Program-made: the position numbers and the translations under genes
Notes under the pieces: model-generated
Databases searched by the model: none
Seen by the model: only the letters and a program-made list of their open reading frames with translations
Told to the model about the DNA's origin: nothing
From: Bin80 sp022820435
GTDB taxonomy: Bacteria; Bacteroidota; Rhodothermia; Rhodothermales; Bin80
Length of the DNA: 64,000 nucleotides
Direction of reading: 5' to 3'
Assembly (NCBI GenBank): GCA_022820435.1
Contig: JAJEFL010000126.1
Span: 6,609 to 70,608, forward strand
Shown: one piece after another, positions 8,516-16,515 of the stretch
Numbering within the stretch: position 1 is the stretch's first letter
How the letters are laid out: each line of letters starts with the position of its first letter

Positions 8516-9355
8516 ATGTTGACTGCGGTTCCAGCATTTAGATCCATGGAGTCATTGGAATCGTTTTTCCGTGCGGCATTAGAAGAAGCCGGGCATCTCG
8601 CAATGCGTCATTTTCTGCGCACATCTCACGAGATCAAGCGGGATGGTTCCCCGGTGACCGAGGCAGACAAAGCAGTTCAGGAATTTTTGATCACTGCAAT
8701 TGCGCGTGAATTCCCGCAGGATGGCATCATTGCGGAGGAAGACGATGTATTACGGAGTCCGCAAAAGGGTTCACGCTACTGGACGATTGATCCGATTGAC
8801 GGCACTATTCCATTTATGGCGGGAATGGCAAGTTGGGGGATTGCCGTTGGATTCATTGAAGACGGCAGGCCGGGAGCCGGCTTTATTTATCTTCCCGCCA
8901 CCAGAGATATCTTCTACACAGCTGGGTCAAAGGTGTGGAGAAATACTGAAGCAAGAACAATGACCGGGGATCGCTCCTTGCATCGAAATACCCTGTTATT
9001 GACACATGGACGACCGCATCAGCGCTATACGCTTCAAGAATCTTTTCCAGGCCGTGTTTTGAGTCTGGGGACCGCATCGGCGCATTTGAGCCTAGTCGCA
9101 ACGGGGGGTGCGCATGTAGTCCTGATCGGCCATGATAAGATATGGGATCTGACTCCCGGCTATGCAATGCTGTTGACCAATCATGGAGTTCTGCGCTATC
9201 TGGATGGATCGGACTGCGACCTGTCTGCTCTTCTGGACGGGCGCCCTGCTCCGCTGCCGATGCTCGGAGGCCCGGCCTGTTTGGTGGAAGAAACGCTGTC
9301 ACATTTGGATTATTGGGCGATCCCCGGTTTGGCTTCTGGGCGGAGAGCGGAGTAG
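8516..9355 (+). CDS. inositol monophosphatase family phosphatase (histidinol-phosphatase HisN-like)
   Basis: The 279-residue protein carries the metal site of the inositol monophosphatase superfamily. DGSPVTEADKAVQEF comes first, IIAEEDD supplies the metal-binding acidic residues, and WTIDPIDGTIPFMAG is the DPxDGT motif. Near the C-terminus, IGHDKIWDLTPGYAMLL is the late WDxxPG-like motif. The substitution of Asn by Ile-Pro after DGT (the usual family motif is DGTxNF) and the HisN-like spacing suggest a histidinol-phosphatase or another sugar-phosphate phosphatase. hisI is encoded elsewhere in the window (54374), which is compatible with but does not prove a histidine role. The ATG at 8516 was chosen; MESLESFF is an alternative internal start. 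Confidence 0.85.
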   Translation: MLTAVPAFRSMESLESFFRAALEEAGHLAMRHFLRTSHEIKRDGSPVTEADKAVQEFLITAIAREFPQDGIIAEEDDVLRSPQKGSRYWTIDPIDGTIPFMAGMASWGIAVGFIEDGRPGAGFIYLPATRDIFYTAGSKVWRNTEARTMTGDRSLHRNTLLLTHGRPHQRYTLQESFPGRVLSLGTASAHLSLVATGGAHVVLIGHDKIWDLTPGYAMLLTNHGVLRYLDGSDCDLSALLDGRPAPLPMLGGPACLVEETLSHLDYWAIPGLASGRRAE

Positions 9356-9382
9356 TCTATGAGAAGAAGGCAGATACAACGC

Positions 9383-9398
9383 AGCCGTGCGGCTTTTT
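9383..9398 (+). terminator. possible weak rho-independent terminator
   Basis: A short AGCC/GGCT stem with a GTGC loop is followed by five T residues, 28 bp after the phosphatase stop. The stem has only 4 bp, so this is a weak call. Confidence 0.3.
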
Positions 9399-9593
9399 CA
9401 CAAACCGGGTGTGCGTGATAGGAATCAGTTTTGGAATTCACAGGATCCACAACGGGATCGCGGGGGTTAAGCGGCGACTGAACAGATCCTGTGGCGGGGG
9501 AGACGGGTGCCTGTATGGGATTGGTGTCAGGTGCAGGCTTTTCTGTAACATGTTCCGAACCGTTTCCCGCCAAAGATGCGGTCCCCCAATCCG

Positions 9594-11108
9594 CTACATG
9601 AATTCGTCCACTCGAACCCGGCGTGCATTCTGCCCCGCATGGGCAAGTACGCCGTCCGCAATACTGCGCTGGTTACTCATGCGGGGAACTTTGGTCTGGC
9701 TGCGGATCTGCCCCCTGCTGGTTTTTAGCCATGCGTTGAAGGTGCCGTCAGGAACCAGTACAATTTCGGGCGGGCCGAACGCTTTTCCTTCGCGCCGGAT
9801 CTGATAATGCCGGTTAATATCACAAAGTACGGAATCCAGGGACCGGACAAAGGTCTCGCAGTCGCGAGGAATCCGGCTAAACTCCAATAACCATTCATGC
9901 GTTGGCATCTGCGTGCCATTGGGAGGGATGGCCGAAACATGGTATTCCCGGACAAGACTGTCCGTCAGGTCACAGGTCCGGTTGATGGCCTCACGCGCGT
10001 CTTCGCCAAAAACCGCCTCTCCGTATTTGTCAATCATCTCCGAGGTTCTGCCGGCAACCACAATCTTGTGCGGGGAGGTACTGGTAAATCGGATTACATC
10101 ACCCAATAAATAGGACCAAAGTCCGCTGCAAGTGGTCAGGACCGGCGCATATCTCACACCGGTTTCTACATCTTCAATGGTCAATCTCCTTGGATTCGCT
10201 GAATTCAATTCTTCCATGGGGATAAACTCGTAGAAGATACCGTTCTTCAGGTGCAGATGCATGGCGGGATCATTCAGGTCGGTTTGATAGGAGAAAAAAC
10301 CCTCTGAAGCCCCGTAGACCTCCAGGAAATCCAGATTCGGCAATCCAATCTGTTCTTCAAGAATGGACCGGTAGGAACTCAGGGCCACCCCGCCGGAAAT
10401 ATATAACTGCAGGTTGGGCCACACTTCGCCAACGGTTCTCACACCGGTTCCGTTCACTTCATTGTACCGATCAATTAATAATCCAAAAACGACCAGTGCC
10501 CAGGTGGGAGCCATTGCGGCCAGACGAATATCCTGATTCATCGTTTGGTCGACAACCGAACGCAGCTTTGCATCCCAGTCAGGCGCAAAAGCGATGGAGG
10601 AGGGAACGGCCTGCAGGAAAAACCGGAAAATTCCAGGCGAAAAAAGGGTCTGTAACCCACTGATCTCCCCCACAAGCGTATTGGGAAATTTCGAGTCTTT
10701 TTCAATCGTTCCAGGAAGGGTCAGGTGCTTGCCCAAAAGCGTTTTGAGAGATCTGGAGCGCTTCCAGTACTGCAAGGTAAGTGTGACGGCAAAACTCCGG
10801 TTCAGCTGAAGCATATCCTCACTGACCGGAATGATCTTTCCCTTGGAGACGGTCCCGCTGGAAACGGCAAAATGTTTGATTCCTCCCGGCCAAATCAGAT
10901 TTTCTGCCCCCGCCCGTATTTGTTCGATATACGGCTGCAGGTCATCGTAGGTGTGAATCGGGACACGGTTCTGATAGGCTTTCACGACATCTGACTCCTG
11001 AGCAATTCGCGAAAAGCCAAACCTATATCCCCATTCCGTGTTTGAAGCCCGGCGCAGTAAGCGCCGGAGTAACTTAGTTTGTATTTTGACAGGTGCGCGT
11101 TGATTCAT
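9594..11108 (-). CDS. GH3 family acyl-adenylate/amido synthetase-like protein
   Basis: The 504-residue protein matches GH3 proteins, an ANL-superfamily branch best known from plants, where they conjugate auxin or jasmonate to amino acids. Bacteroidota carry many homologues of unknown substrate. Visible features include the ATP-binding-like SSGTVSKGKIIPVSEDML near residue 87, the AMP-binding EVYGASEGFFSYQTD near residue 265, and YLLGDVIRFTS followed by VVAGRTSEMIDKYGE, which marks the hinge to the C-terminal domain. The gene is monocistronic: folP diverges 113 bp away and the phosphatase converges at the other end. Function here is inferred only to the level of acyl activation. Confidence 0.88.
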   Translation of the reverse strand: MNQRAPVKIQTKLLRRLLRRASNTEWGYRFGFSRIAQESDVVKAYQNRVPIHTYDDLQPYIEQIRAGAENLIWPGGIKHFAVSSGTVSKGKIIPVSEDMLQLNRSFAVTLTLQYWKRSRSLKTLLGKHLTLPGTIEKDSKFPNTLVGEISGLQTLFSPGIFRFFLQAVPSSIAFAPDWDAKLRSVVDQTMNQDIRLAAMAPTWALVVFGLLIDRYNEVNGTGVRTVGEVWPNLQLYISGGVALSSYRSILEEQIGLPNLDFLEVYGASEGFFSYQTDLNDPAMHLHLKNGIFYEFIPMEELNSANPRRLTIEDVETGVRYAPVLTTCSGLWSYLLGDVIRFTSTSPHKIVVAGRTSEMIDKYGEAVFGEDAREAINRTCDLTDSLVREYHVSAIPPNGTQMPTHEWLLEFSRIPRDCETFVRSLDSVLCDINRHYQIRREGKAFGPPEIVLVPDGTFNAWLKTSRGQIRSQTKVPRMSNQRSIADGVLAHAGQNARRVRVDEFM

Positions 11109-11221
11109 AGTTTAGGCGGAGACCGCAACAAACAGTAAGCAGGATTGATCTGAGTAGTTGTGTTGGCCTCCGGCCACGCGCTATAGATGATTGATTCCGC
11201 CGCGTTGAACCACATAGAAAG

Positions 11222-12142
11222 ATGCAGGATCCACTTCACGTCACAGATCAATCCGCCAGCGGCATATCCTCCGGTCTGGTCTGCCGGGATCAGTGGCTTA
11301 ACTTGAGCAGTGGTGCAGTAGTGATGGGGATCCTGAATGTGACCCCGGATTCTTTTTATGACGGGGGCAAATATGCCAATACCGATGCGGCACTGCGTCG
11401 TGCAGAGGTTATGTTAGAGGAAGGGGCGGCCATTATTGATGTTGGCGGCGCATCCTCGCGCCCGCGCGGAAGCGTCTATGGCGCAGGTGCAGCGCCGGTC
11501 TCGGATGAATGTGAGATGGAACGCGCGGTCCCTGTGATCCAGGCCATCCGGCAGTCATTTCCTGAGGCGATCATTTCGGCAGATACATTCAGCCCTGCCG
11601 TCGCATTGGCAGCGCTGGATGCCGGAGCACACATGATCAATGATATTTCCGGTTTGCAGAATGGATCTGCTTCCGCAATGTATGCAGGTGCGGTGGGGGC
11701 CGCATATGTGGTCATGCATTCGGTTTATGATCAAGGCAGCCTCCTTCATACGGCAGACTACAGTGATGTCGCGGCTGCCGTGTGTAACATGCTGGCGGAG
11801 TCGGCAGAGCGGGCTCAGTCGGCCGGCGTCCAGAGTGTGATTATAGATCCAGGGTTCGGTTTCGGGAAACGGCATCAGGATAATCTGTGTTTGATTCATC
11901 GCCTTGATTTACTCACGGAATTGCGGTATCCTGTACTGGTGGGAATTTCCCGCAAGAGTACGGTGGGTCAGATTTTAAGTCAGAATGCTGCACCGGTGCC
12001 TGTCCGTGACCGCTTGTTCGGATCTCTGGGGATGGCCGCCGCCGCGGTGCTCCGGGGGGCGAAGATTATCCGAACGCATGATGTCCGTGAAACCCGCGAA
12101 ATGATTCAGGGCCTGGAAGCAGTTTTACACGTCTCATCATGA
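11222..12142 (+). CDS. folP: dihydropteroate synthase
   Basis: FolP condenses 6-hydroxymethyl-7,8-dihydropterin pyrophosphate with p-aminobenzoate to dihydropteroate, in folate synthesis. The 306-residue protein shows the two hallmark segments: VMGILNVTPDSFYDGG near residue 35 and IIDVGGASSRPRG near residue 75. Later strands include SADTFSPAVA, MINDISGL and IIDPGFGFGKR, with LVGISRKS carrying the phosphate-binding Lys-Ser. It overlaps cdaA by 4 bp; this folP-cdaA order is common in Bacteroidota. An ATG at 11222 was used; the first 35 residues are a slightly long N-terminal extension. Confidence 0.96.
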   Translation: MQDPLHVTDQSASGISSGLVCRDQWLNLSSGAVVMGILNVTPDSFYDGGKYANTDAALRRAEVMLEEGAAIIDVGGASSRPRGSVYGAGAAPVSDECEMERAVPVIQAIRQSFPEAIISADTFSPAVALAALDAGAHMINDISGLQNGSASAMYAGAVGAAYVVMHSVYDQGSLLHTADYSDVAAAVCNMLAESAERAQSAGVQSVIIDPGFGFGKRHQDNLCLIHRLDLLTELRYPVLVGISRKSTVGQILSQNAAPVPVRDRLFGSLGMAAAAVLRGAKIIRTHDVRETREMIQGLEAVLHVSS

Positions 12143-12921
12143 ATCTTTTTGGCATCATTCCGGTGCGGTTGATTGACCTGTTTGAGATCCTGCTGGTTGC
12201 GCTGGTCTTCTACCGGCTCTATATCACGATGCGGGGTACGCTGGCAGTGTCGCTGTTTGGGGGACTGCTGGGCCTTCTGTTTATTCAGTTTCTGGTTCAG
12301 GTGACCGACATGAAGGTGTTGCAGTTCATGTTTTCGGCGCTCAGCGACATCTACGTGCTGGCCGTGATCATTGTCTTTCAGCCGGAGATTCGGCGGGTCC
12401 TCATTTTTCTAGGACAAACTCCGCTTTTGCGCCGGCTCCTTGCACCGGTGGGAAACAGGCAGGTGATCCATGAAATCGTTGCCGCAATCGACACGATGAG
12501 TCAGCAGCGGATGGGGGCTTTGATTGCATTCAAGCGGACGAATGGACTGCGGAGTTATGTGGAAACGGGCGAGTCCTTACAGGCGGTAATCAGCCGAAAC
12601 CTTTTGGTGTCTATTTTTCATACGAGCAGTCCGCTGCATGATGGTGCTGTGATTATTTCAGATAACCGTATTGAGGCCGTACGCTGCATCCTGCCTGTTT
12701 CCCGCAGTAAGCGTCTGGGAATGCAGTTCGGAACCAGACACCGGGCGGCGGTTGGACTCACCGAAGAGACCGATGCATTTGTCGTCGTGGTGTCCGAGGA
12801 AACGGGAAAAATTTCCGTTGCAGAGCAGGGAGTGATGGTTTCCGGACTCACCGTAGAGGAACTGAAAAGTCAATTGTCCGAGGCGATGAGTACAAGGTCA
12901 TCTCCAGGTGGACTGGGTTAA
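12139..12921 (+). CDS. cdaA: diadenylate cyclase CdaA (c-di-AMP synthase)
   Basis: CdaA condenses two ATP into the second messenger c-di-AMP at the cytoplasmic membrane. The N-terminal 90 residues have three hydrophobic segments typical of the CdaA anchor. The DAC domain follows, with the catalytic DGA motif (SPLHDGAVI) at about residue 168 and the RHR motif (GTRHRAAVG) at about residue 200. The 260-residue length is normal. Translation is probably coupled to folP (4-bp overlap), and pcm follows after 17 bp. No c-di-AMP receptor or GdpP-type phosphodiesterase is visible in the window. Confidence 0.96.
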   Translation: MNLFGIIPVRLIDLFEILLVALVFYRLYITMRGTLAVSLFGGLLGLLFIQFLVQVTDMKVLQFMFSALSDIYVLAVIIVFQPEIRRVLIFLGQTPLLRRLLAPVGNRQVIHEIVAAIDTMSQQRMGALIAFKRTNGLRSYVETGESLQAVISRNLLVSIFHTSSPLHDGAVIISDNRIEAVRCILPVSRSKRLGMQFGTRHRAAVGLTEETDAFVVVVSEETGKISVAEQGVMVSGLTVEELKSQLSEAMSTRSSPGGLG

Positions 12922-12938
12922 TCAGCAAAAAAATCAAT

Positions 12939-13595
12939 ATGGCGAATTCAGGCGGAGTTTATACCCGAAGGAGGGCACAGCTGGTCGAGATCGTTCGTGC
13001 CAGGGGGATCACCGACGAGCGTGTCCTGGAGGCCATTGGGCGCGTCAAACGGGAATGTTTTATTGAGCAGGGGCTGCAGCACCGTGCCTATGAGGATCGT
13101 CCATTGCCCATCGGTTTGCGACAGACGATTTCTCAACCCTCAACGGTTGCATTTCAGACAATGCTGCTGGATACAAAGCCGGGAGATTCGATTTTGGAGA
13201 TTGGCACCGGCAGTGGCTATCAGGCGGCGATACTTTGTGCAATGGGGGTTAAGGTCTATTCTATTGAGCGGCATCGAGAATTGCATGAACGGGCAAAATC
13301 AGTATTGGAAGAACTGAATTACCGGGCCTTACTGCGTGTAGGAGATGGAACGAAAGGATGGCCGAGCCTTGCCCCATTTGACGGAATTATTGTGACGGCC
13401 GGCACAATGAAAATTCCACAGATGCTCCTAGATCAACTCCAGCAGCCCGATGGGACCAGGCAGGGCGGGCGGCTGGTTGTGCCGGTGGGGGACCGGTATG
13501 CGCAGCAGATGACCAGGGTGGTCCGGACTGGCCCGGATTCGTATGAATCCAGTAAGAGCGGAGCATTTTCGTTTGTTCCGCTGGTAAGCGGCTAA
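12939..13595 (+). CDS. pcm: protein-L-isoaspartate O-methyltransferase
   Basis: Pcm repairs isoaspartyl residues in damaged proteins using SAM. The 218-residue protein has the conserved pre-motif PLPIGLRQTISQPSTVAFQ, SAM motif I LEIGTGSGYQAAIL, the acidic end of strand 2 VYSIERH, and FDGIIVTAG in the position of motif II. The C-terminal GGRLVVPVG is also conserved. It lies 17 bp after cdaA and probably belongs to the folP-cdaA-pcm transcript. Its stop overlaps the end of the convergent GAF/GGDEF-like gene by 4 bp. Confidence 0.95.
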   Translation: MANSGGVYTRRRAQLVEIVRARGITDERVLEAIGRVKRECFIEQGLQHRAYEDRPLPIGLRQTISQPSTVAFQTMLLDTKPGDSILEIGTGSGYQAAILCAMGVKVYSIERHRELHERAKSVLEELNYRALLRVGDGTKGWPSLAPFDGIIVTAGTMKIPQMLLDQLQQPDGTRQGGRLVVPVGDRYAQQMTRVVRTGPDSYESSKSGAFSFVPLVSG

Positions 13596-14857
13596 GTGAC
13601 CACCATATCCGCCGGTCCCTGATATGCCTTGACCAGTGCGCGTTTGGCATCGTCCCGGAGATGATCTGCGGTCTGATGCTTGTCGGCCATCACAACCGCC
13701 CCAATGAAGGCTCCTCCAGTGAGTAAGCCTCCCTGCCGGGCAATCTCATTTTGAACCGTCTGCTGCCAGACTTCCAGTCCATCCTGACTGCAATCCTTAA
13801 ACACACCAAAGAGAAGTTCGCCGAATTTGACCACGCGGCTGTCTGGATCCGCACGCATTAAGCATTCGGAGAATGTTTTTTCGATGTCATCCAGTAAATC
13901 TGCGTACATTCGGGTAAGGGGCTCCGATCTTTGAGGAATCACAAGGGCGAGTGCAAGATCTTTTTTCTCGGATCGTGCCGTCATCATTTCTTCGTAAATG
14001 ATCTCATAGCGGGGACGATTTGGATCGTCCCTGTAGAACAGCAGACTCAGTGTTTGGCCAAAATTTTCGAGTAATTCTTTTGCACGGGGATGGAAGAGTC
14101 CATTCTTGTGGATGGTATCAACAAGCAGCAATTTACCCGTCAGCCCGATACGGGTCACCCCGATGGCGGTAATACTTGCCGGCTTTCGGCTGTAGGTGAG
14201 GTGATTGGATTGCAGGCCTTTGGAACCGACCGGGTGAATTGCCGTGGTTTCAGATTCAGCCAGAAGATCATACTTCAGAACAAAGGATTCCCCGCGTGAC
14301 CGAATCCAGTCAAAGCCTGCAGTCCCGCAAACTTCATACTTAGAGTCCTTCGAAACAGCATGAATAATTCCGACTGCATGTGCGTCAAGTGCGGCACGAA
14401 AGCCCTGCAATACTGGAATCAGCGTGTGCTTGTCAAGTGGATCACTGCTCTCAGGAAAGATGTGTGTGTCTCCAGTGTCTGGAGGGGAAGTTTCTGCAAT
14501 CAGGCTCAATTGAACGGGTTCAGATGGATCTGCAGTCGCTCCCGGAGTTCTTTGGGCCGGAAGCGATTCTTTGGTGTCAGCGGGTGGATTGTCCGAACTT
14601 ACCGGTCGAATATCCAGGATTCCCAAATCGGCTAGGGATTCTTCTTTGTTCAGATCCTGAAGCTCTGAATCTGAAGTTTTTGGCTTCGGACGACGTCCGG
14701 AAGAAGGGACCGAAATCCACAGGATCAGCGAGATAAGGATGAGCCCGGCCATAGGGATGTATTTCCACCACTCATTCATCCCAACGGAGTTGGTCATGAG
14801 TGTGACAGCCGACGCTACGATGGCTAAAATGGTAAAGGTGATTCGCAACATACGCAA
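13592..14857 (-). CDS. membrane protein with GAF-like and degenerate GGDEF-like region
   Basis: The 421-residue protein has two membrane segments in its first 50 residues, then a polar linker of about 90 residues rich in Pro, Ser and Glu. A GAF-like region follows (about 150-265, with ILLVDTIHKNGLFHPRAKELLENFGQ-type strands), and the C-terminal 130 residues resemble a GGDEF domain in strand order (for example LALALVIPQRSEPL and VVKFGELLFGVFK). No GG(D/E)EF signature is present, so cyclase activity is not expected. A c-di-GMP-binding or purely structural role is possible. The family call is tentative. The gene overlaps the 3' end of pcm by 4 bp on the opposite strand. Confidence 0.55.
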   Translation of the reverse strand: MRMLRITFTILAIVASAVTLMTNSVGMNEWWKYIPMAGLILISLILWISVPSSGRRPKPKTSDSELQDLNKEESLADLGILDIRPVSSDNPPADTKESLPAQRTPGATADPSEPVQLSLIAETSPPDTGDTHIFPESSDPLDKHTLIPVLQGFRAALDAHAVGIIHAVSKDSKYEVCGTAGFDWIRSRGESFVLKYDLLAESETTAIHPVGSKGLQSNHLTYSRKPASITAIGVTRIGLTGKLLLVDTIHKNGLFHPRAKELLENFGQTLSLLFYRDDPNRPRYEIIYEEMMTARSEKKDLALALVIPQRSEPLTRMYADLLDDIEKTFSECLMRADPDSRVVKFGELLFGVFKDCSQDGLEVWQQTVQNEIARQGGLLTGGAFIGAVVMADKHQTADHLRDDAKRALVKAYQGPADMVVT

Positions 14858-15020
14858 TCGTTAGAATAACATGTTACAGGATGATGAATGCCAAAGACAG
14901 CATCAAAAATACAAAGCGCTGAGCAGATTGCTTCATTTCAGACAGGATAACTTCCGTAAGATACAATGCAGAATATTTTTTCATCCATACTGGAACGGAT
15001 ATGGATGCTGTTGGATGCGG

Positions 15021-15410
15021 TTATTGGATGGCCAGCGAATCAGGCAGATCATTTCGTTGTGGATTGGGGTTCAGCAGCGGGCCGGTCAGCGGGAGGTCAA
15101 AGCTGGTCAGAAAATGTGCAAGCGTTGAGAACCAGAATTCCTGCTGAAATTCAATCCATTCTTCCTCATAAGACAGGTCTGCCATTTTATGTCCCTCAAT
15201 ATCAAGGTAGAAACACCTCGGCCAGTCGGGGAATCTGGCCTGAGCATTTTTGACCATCCGGAATGCTTCCTGTGCCGCTTCAGCAAAGCTCATCTCCTGC
15301 GCCACAATCATGTAGACCGAGACCGTGTTGTCAAAGTTCATTTGGATCCCGGGAGATTTCGGCTTGTCGTGTTCCGGAATGAATGGAGGTTGAGTCAGGT
15401 TATGCTCCAT
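15021..15410 (-). CDS. conserved-looking hypothetical protein, 129 aa
   Basis: I do not recognise a family. The protein is acidic and aromatic-rich, with an even amino acid composition and few rare residues, which supports real coding. The middle part (SFAEAAQEAFRMVKNAQARF) looks helical, and CFYLDIEGHKM and EEEWIEFQQEFWF look like a strand and helix of a small globular domain. No signal peptide or membrane segment is visible, so it is probably cytoplasmic. It lies downstream of the tRNA-Lys/tRNA-Leu pair on the same strand. Confidence 0.6.
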   Translation of the reverse strand: MEHNLTQPPFIPEHDKPKSPGIQMNFDNTVSVYMIVAQEMSFAEAAQEAFRMVKNAQARFPDWPRCFYLDIEGHKMADLSYEEEWIEFQQEFWFSTLAHFLTSFDLPLTGPLLNPNPQRNDLPDSLAIQ

Positions 15411-15562
15411 GATTACAGAGAATCGTTACGGGGCGGGATGTACAGGATGGTTTGTACATCAGTCCATGGACGGAGAATTCAAGTGAGGGAAGGTTGATAT
15501 CTGATGCTAACGGTCTGGATGAATCGGTTCTTTCACACTTACATCGAAAAAACTGATCCAGT

Positions 15563-15649
15563 TGGTGCCCGGGACTGGAATCGAACCAGCACGCCCGTAA
15601 GGGCACTGCCCCCTCAAGACAGCGCGTCTACCTATTCCGCCACCCGGGC
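15563..15649 (-). tRNA. tRNA-Leu (anticodon GAG)
   Basis: On the minus strand a complete class II cloverleaf is visible. The 7-bp acceptor stem is GCCCGGG/CCCGGGC with an encoded CCA end. The D arm (GGCGGAATAGGTAGACGC) has the leucine pattern, the anticodon stem CTGTC/GGCAG encloses TTGAGGG with anticodon GAG, and a long variable arm TGCCCTTACGGGCGT precedes the T arm GGTTCGATTCC. It starts 3 nt after the end of the split tRNA-Lys gene, so both are probably processed from one transcript. Confidence 0.95.
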
Positions 15650-15652
15650 TGA

Positions 15653-16055
15653 TGGTGATCCCGCCAGGGCTCGAACCTGGGACCCTCTGATTAACCTACC
15701 ACACCGGCTTTCACCGGCCATCAATACGCATGTTGTGGTCTGGACCATCTCTTCACCCTTCCATATAAGGGGTGGGGTGGGCTGCGTATGGCCTCTGAGG
15801 GCTCTCTTGAATCCGCACGATGCGGAACAGGGCGCAGGATGATTCCCTGTGACCCGGCACGGTCAAAGGAAAATGACTGGATTGCCCAATTCAAGGTTGC
15901 CTGCTGATTACCCATCTATCCGCCGCATTTTTACGTGTGACGACGTATCGACGGCTTTAGGGCGTTCCAGCATACAGCAGCCTCCACTCACACAGTTTCC
16001 TGTATAAGGCTCCATGACTTAAAGTCAGATGCTCTTCCAACTGAGCTACGGGATC
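15653..16055 (-). tRNA. tRNA-Lys (anticodon UUU), interrupted by a group I intron
   Basis: The two halves of a tRNA-Lys lie 327 bp apart on the minus strand. The 5' exon (16055 down to 16022, 34 nt) has acceptor strand GATCCCG, the D arm and the first half of the anticodon arm, ending ...TCTGACTT. The 3' exon (15694 down to 15653, 42 nt) begins TTAATCAGA, and has the T arm CCAGGTTCGAGCCCTGG, acceptor CGGGATC, A73 and encoded CCA. Joined, they give a normal 76-nt tRNA with loop CTTTTAA and anticodon TTT. The interruption is after U34, inside the anticodon, so the gene is only functional if the insert is spliced out. Placing the boundary one base later would leave the insert ending in T instead of the expected terminal G. 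Confidence 0.95.
15695..16021 (-). ncRNA. group I intron (IC3-like) in tRNA-Lys(UUU), 327 nt
   Basis: The insert obeys group I rules: the 5' exon ends in U, the intron ends in G, and the core helices appear in canonical order. P2 is CTTATACAG/CTGTGTGAG with a GAAA tetraloop (intron nt 14-35). P3 is CTGCtGTAT (around 15971-15980) with ATACGCAG (15782-15789). P4 is GCTG/CAGC with the J4/5 sequence GAA and J5/4 AAT, P5 is GCCC/GGGT. P7 pairs CAGAGGCCA (15789-15797), with the guanosine-site-like CAGAG block, to TGGTC in AAGAGATGGTCC (15742-15753). P8 is CACCC/GGGTG, and P9 is ACCACA/TGTGGT enclosing a CCGG/CCGG hairpin. A guide sequence GGAGCC at intron nt 9-14 can pair with exon GACUU, placing G opposite U34, with one A-C mismatch. 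No homing endonuclease frame is present. P6 was not resolved by eye. Confidence 0.92.
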
Positions 16056-16113
16056 AGAATGTAGAGAACTGGCGGCCTGCCAATCTACGGCAAATCTTCC
16101 GAACAGGTGTCCT

Positions 16114-16515
16114 TCAACCCTGTATCTCCCAGAGTGTTTGCATGGGGAAGCGAAGGATCAGTTGTCCCTTCAACTTTGAAGGATCGAAATTGATGAATCC
16201 ATGCGCCAGATAGATCTCGGAAGGGAGGCAGCGCCAGAGGAATTTGAGTTCCCGGTCTCCCTGACGGTAATCATGTGTAAGGATCAATCCGACCAGCTGC
16301 TCTCGGCCAGAGCCCACAAATACATCCACTTCGGCCCCGTCGGAACTTGTCGTATTGCGGATGAATCCGTAATCCATCGGGTAAATAATTTCGGGATACC
16401 GCGGATGGGGGGTTTTTGCGGGGCGGTCCAGCAGGACTCCCTGGGAGAGAATTAATCTCTCCCAGCGATCCCACGGGAACCGGTCTTGCAATAACGCCGC
16501 ATAGGCATCGGTCAT
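16114..16515 (-). CDS. inorganic pyrophosphatase-like protein, short and probably non-catalytic
   Basis: The 133-residue protein shares the core of soluble family I pyrophosphatase: YPMDYGFIRNT matches the YGFIPxT region and SDGAEVDVFV matches the catalytic DGDPVDVLV strand. Where E. coli has Asp65, Asp67 and Asp70, this protein has Asp, Ala and Asp, so one of the three central metal ligands is missing. The protein is also about 40 residues shorter than typical enzymes (about 175). Loss of activity or a changed substrate is therefore likely. It is translationally coupled to aspS (4-bp overlap, ATGA). Confidence 0.72.
   Translation of the reverse strand: MTDAYAALLQDRFPWDRWERLILSQGVLLDRPAKTPHPRYPEIIYPMDYGFIRNTTSSDGAEVDVFVGSGREQLVGLILTHDYRQGDRELKFLWRCLPSEIYLAHGFINFDPSKLKGQLILRFPMQTLWEIQG

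Noticed and set aside
9310..9573. An 87-codon minus-strand ORF downstream of GH3
   Set aside because: It overlaps the 3' end of the phosphatase gene on the other strand and shows no protein-like pattern.
15879..15887. GGGCAATCC in the intron, resembling a segment of the tRNA-Leu intron core
   Set aside because: The core P4/P5 helices are better placed nearer the 5' end, so this match is probably chance and I do not use it as evidence.
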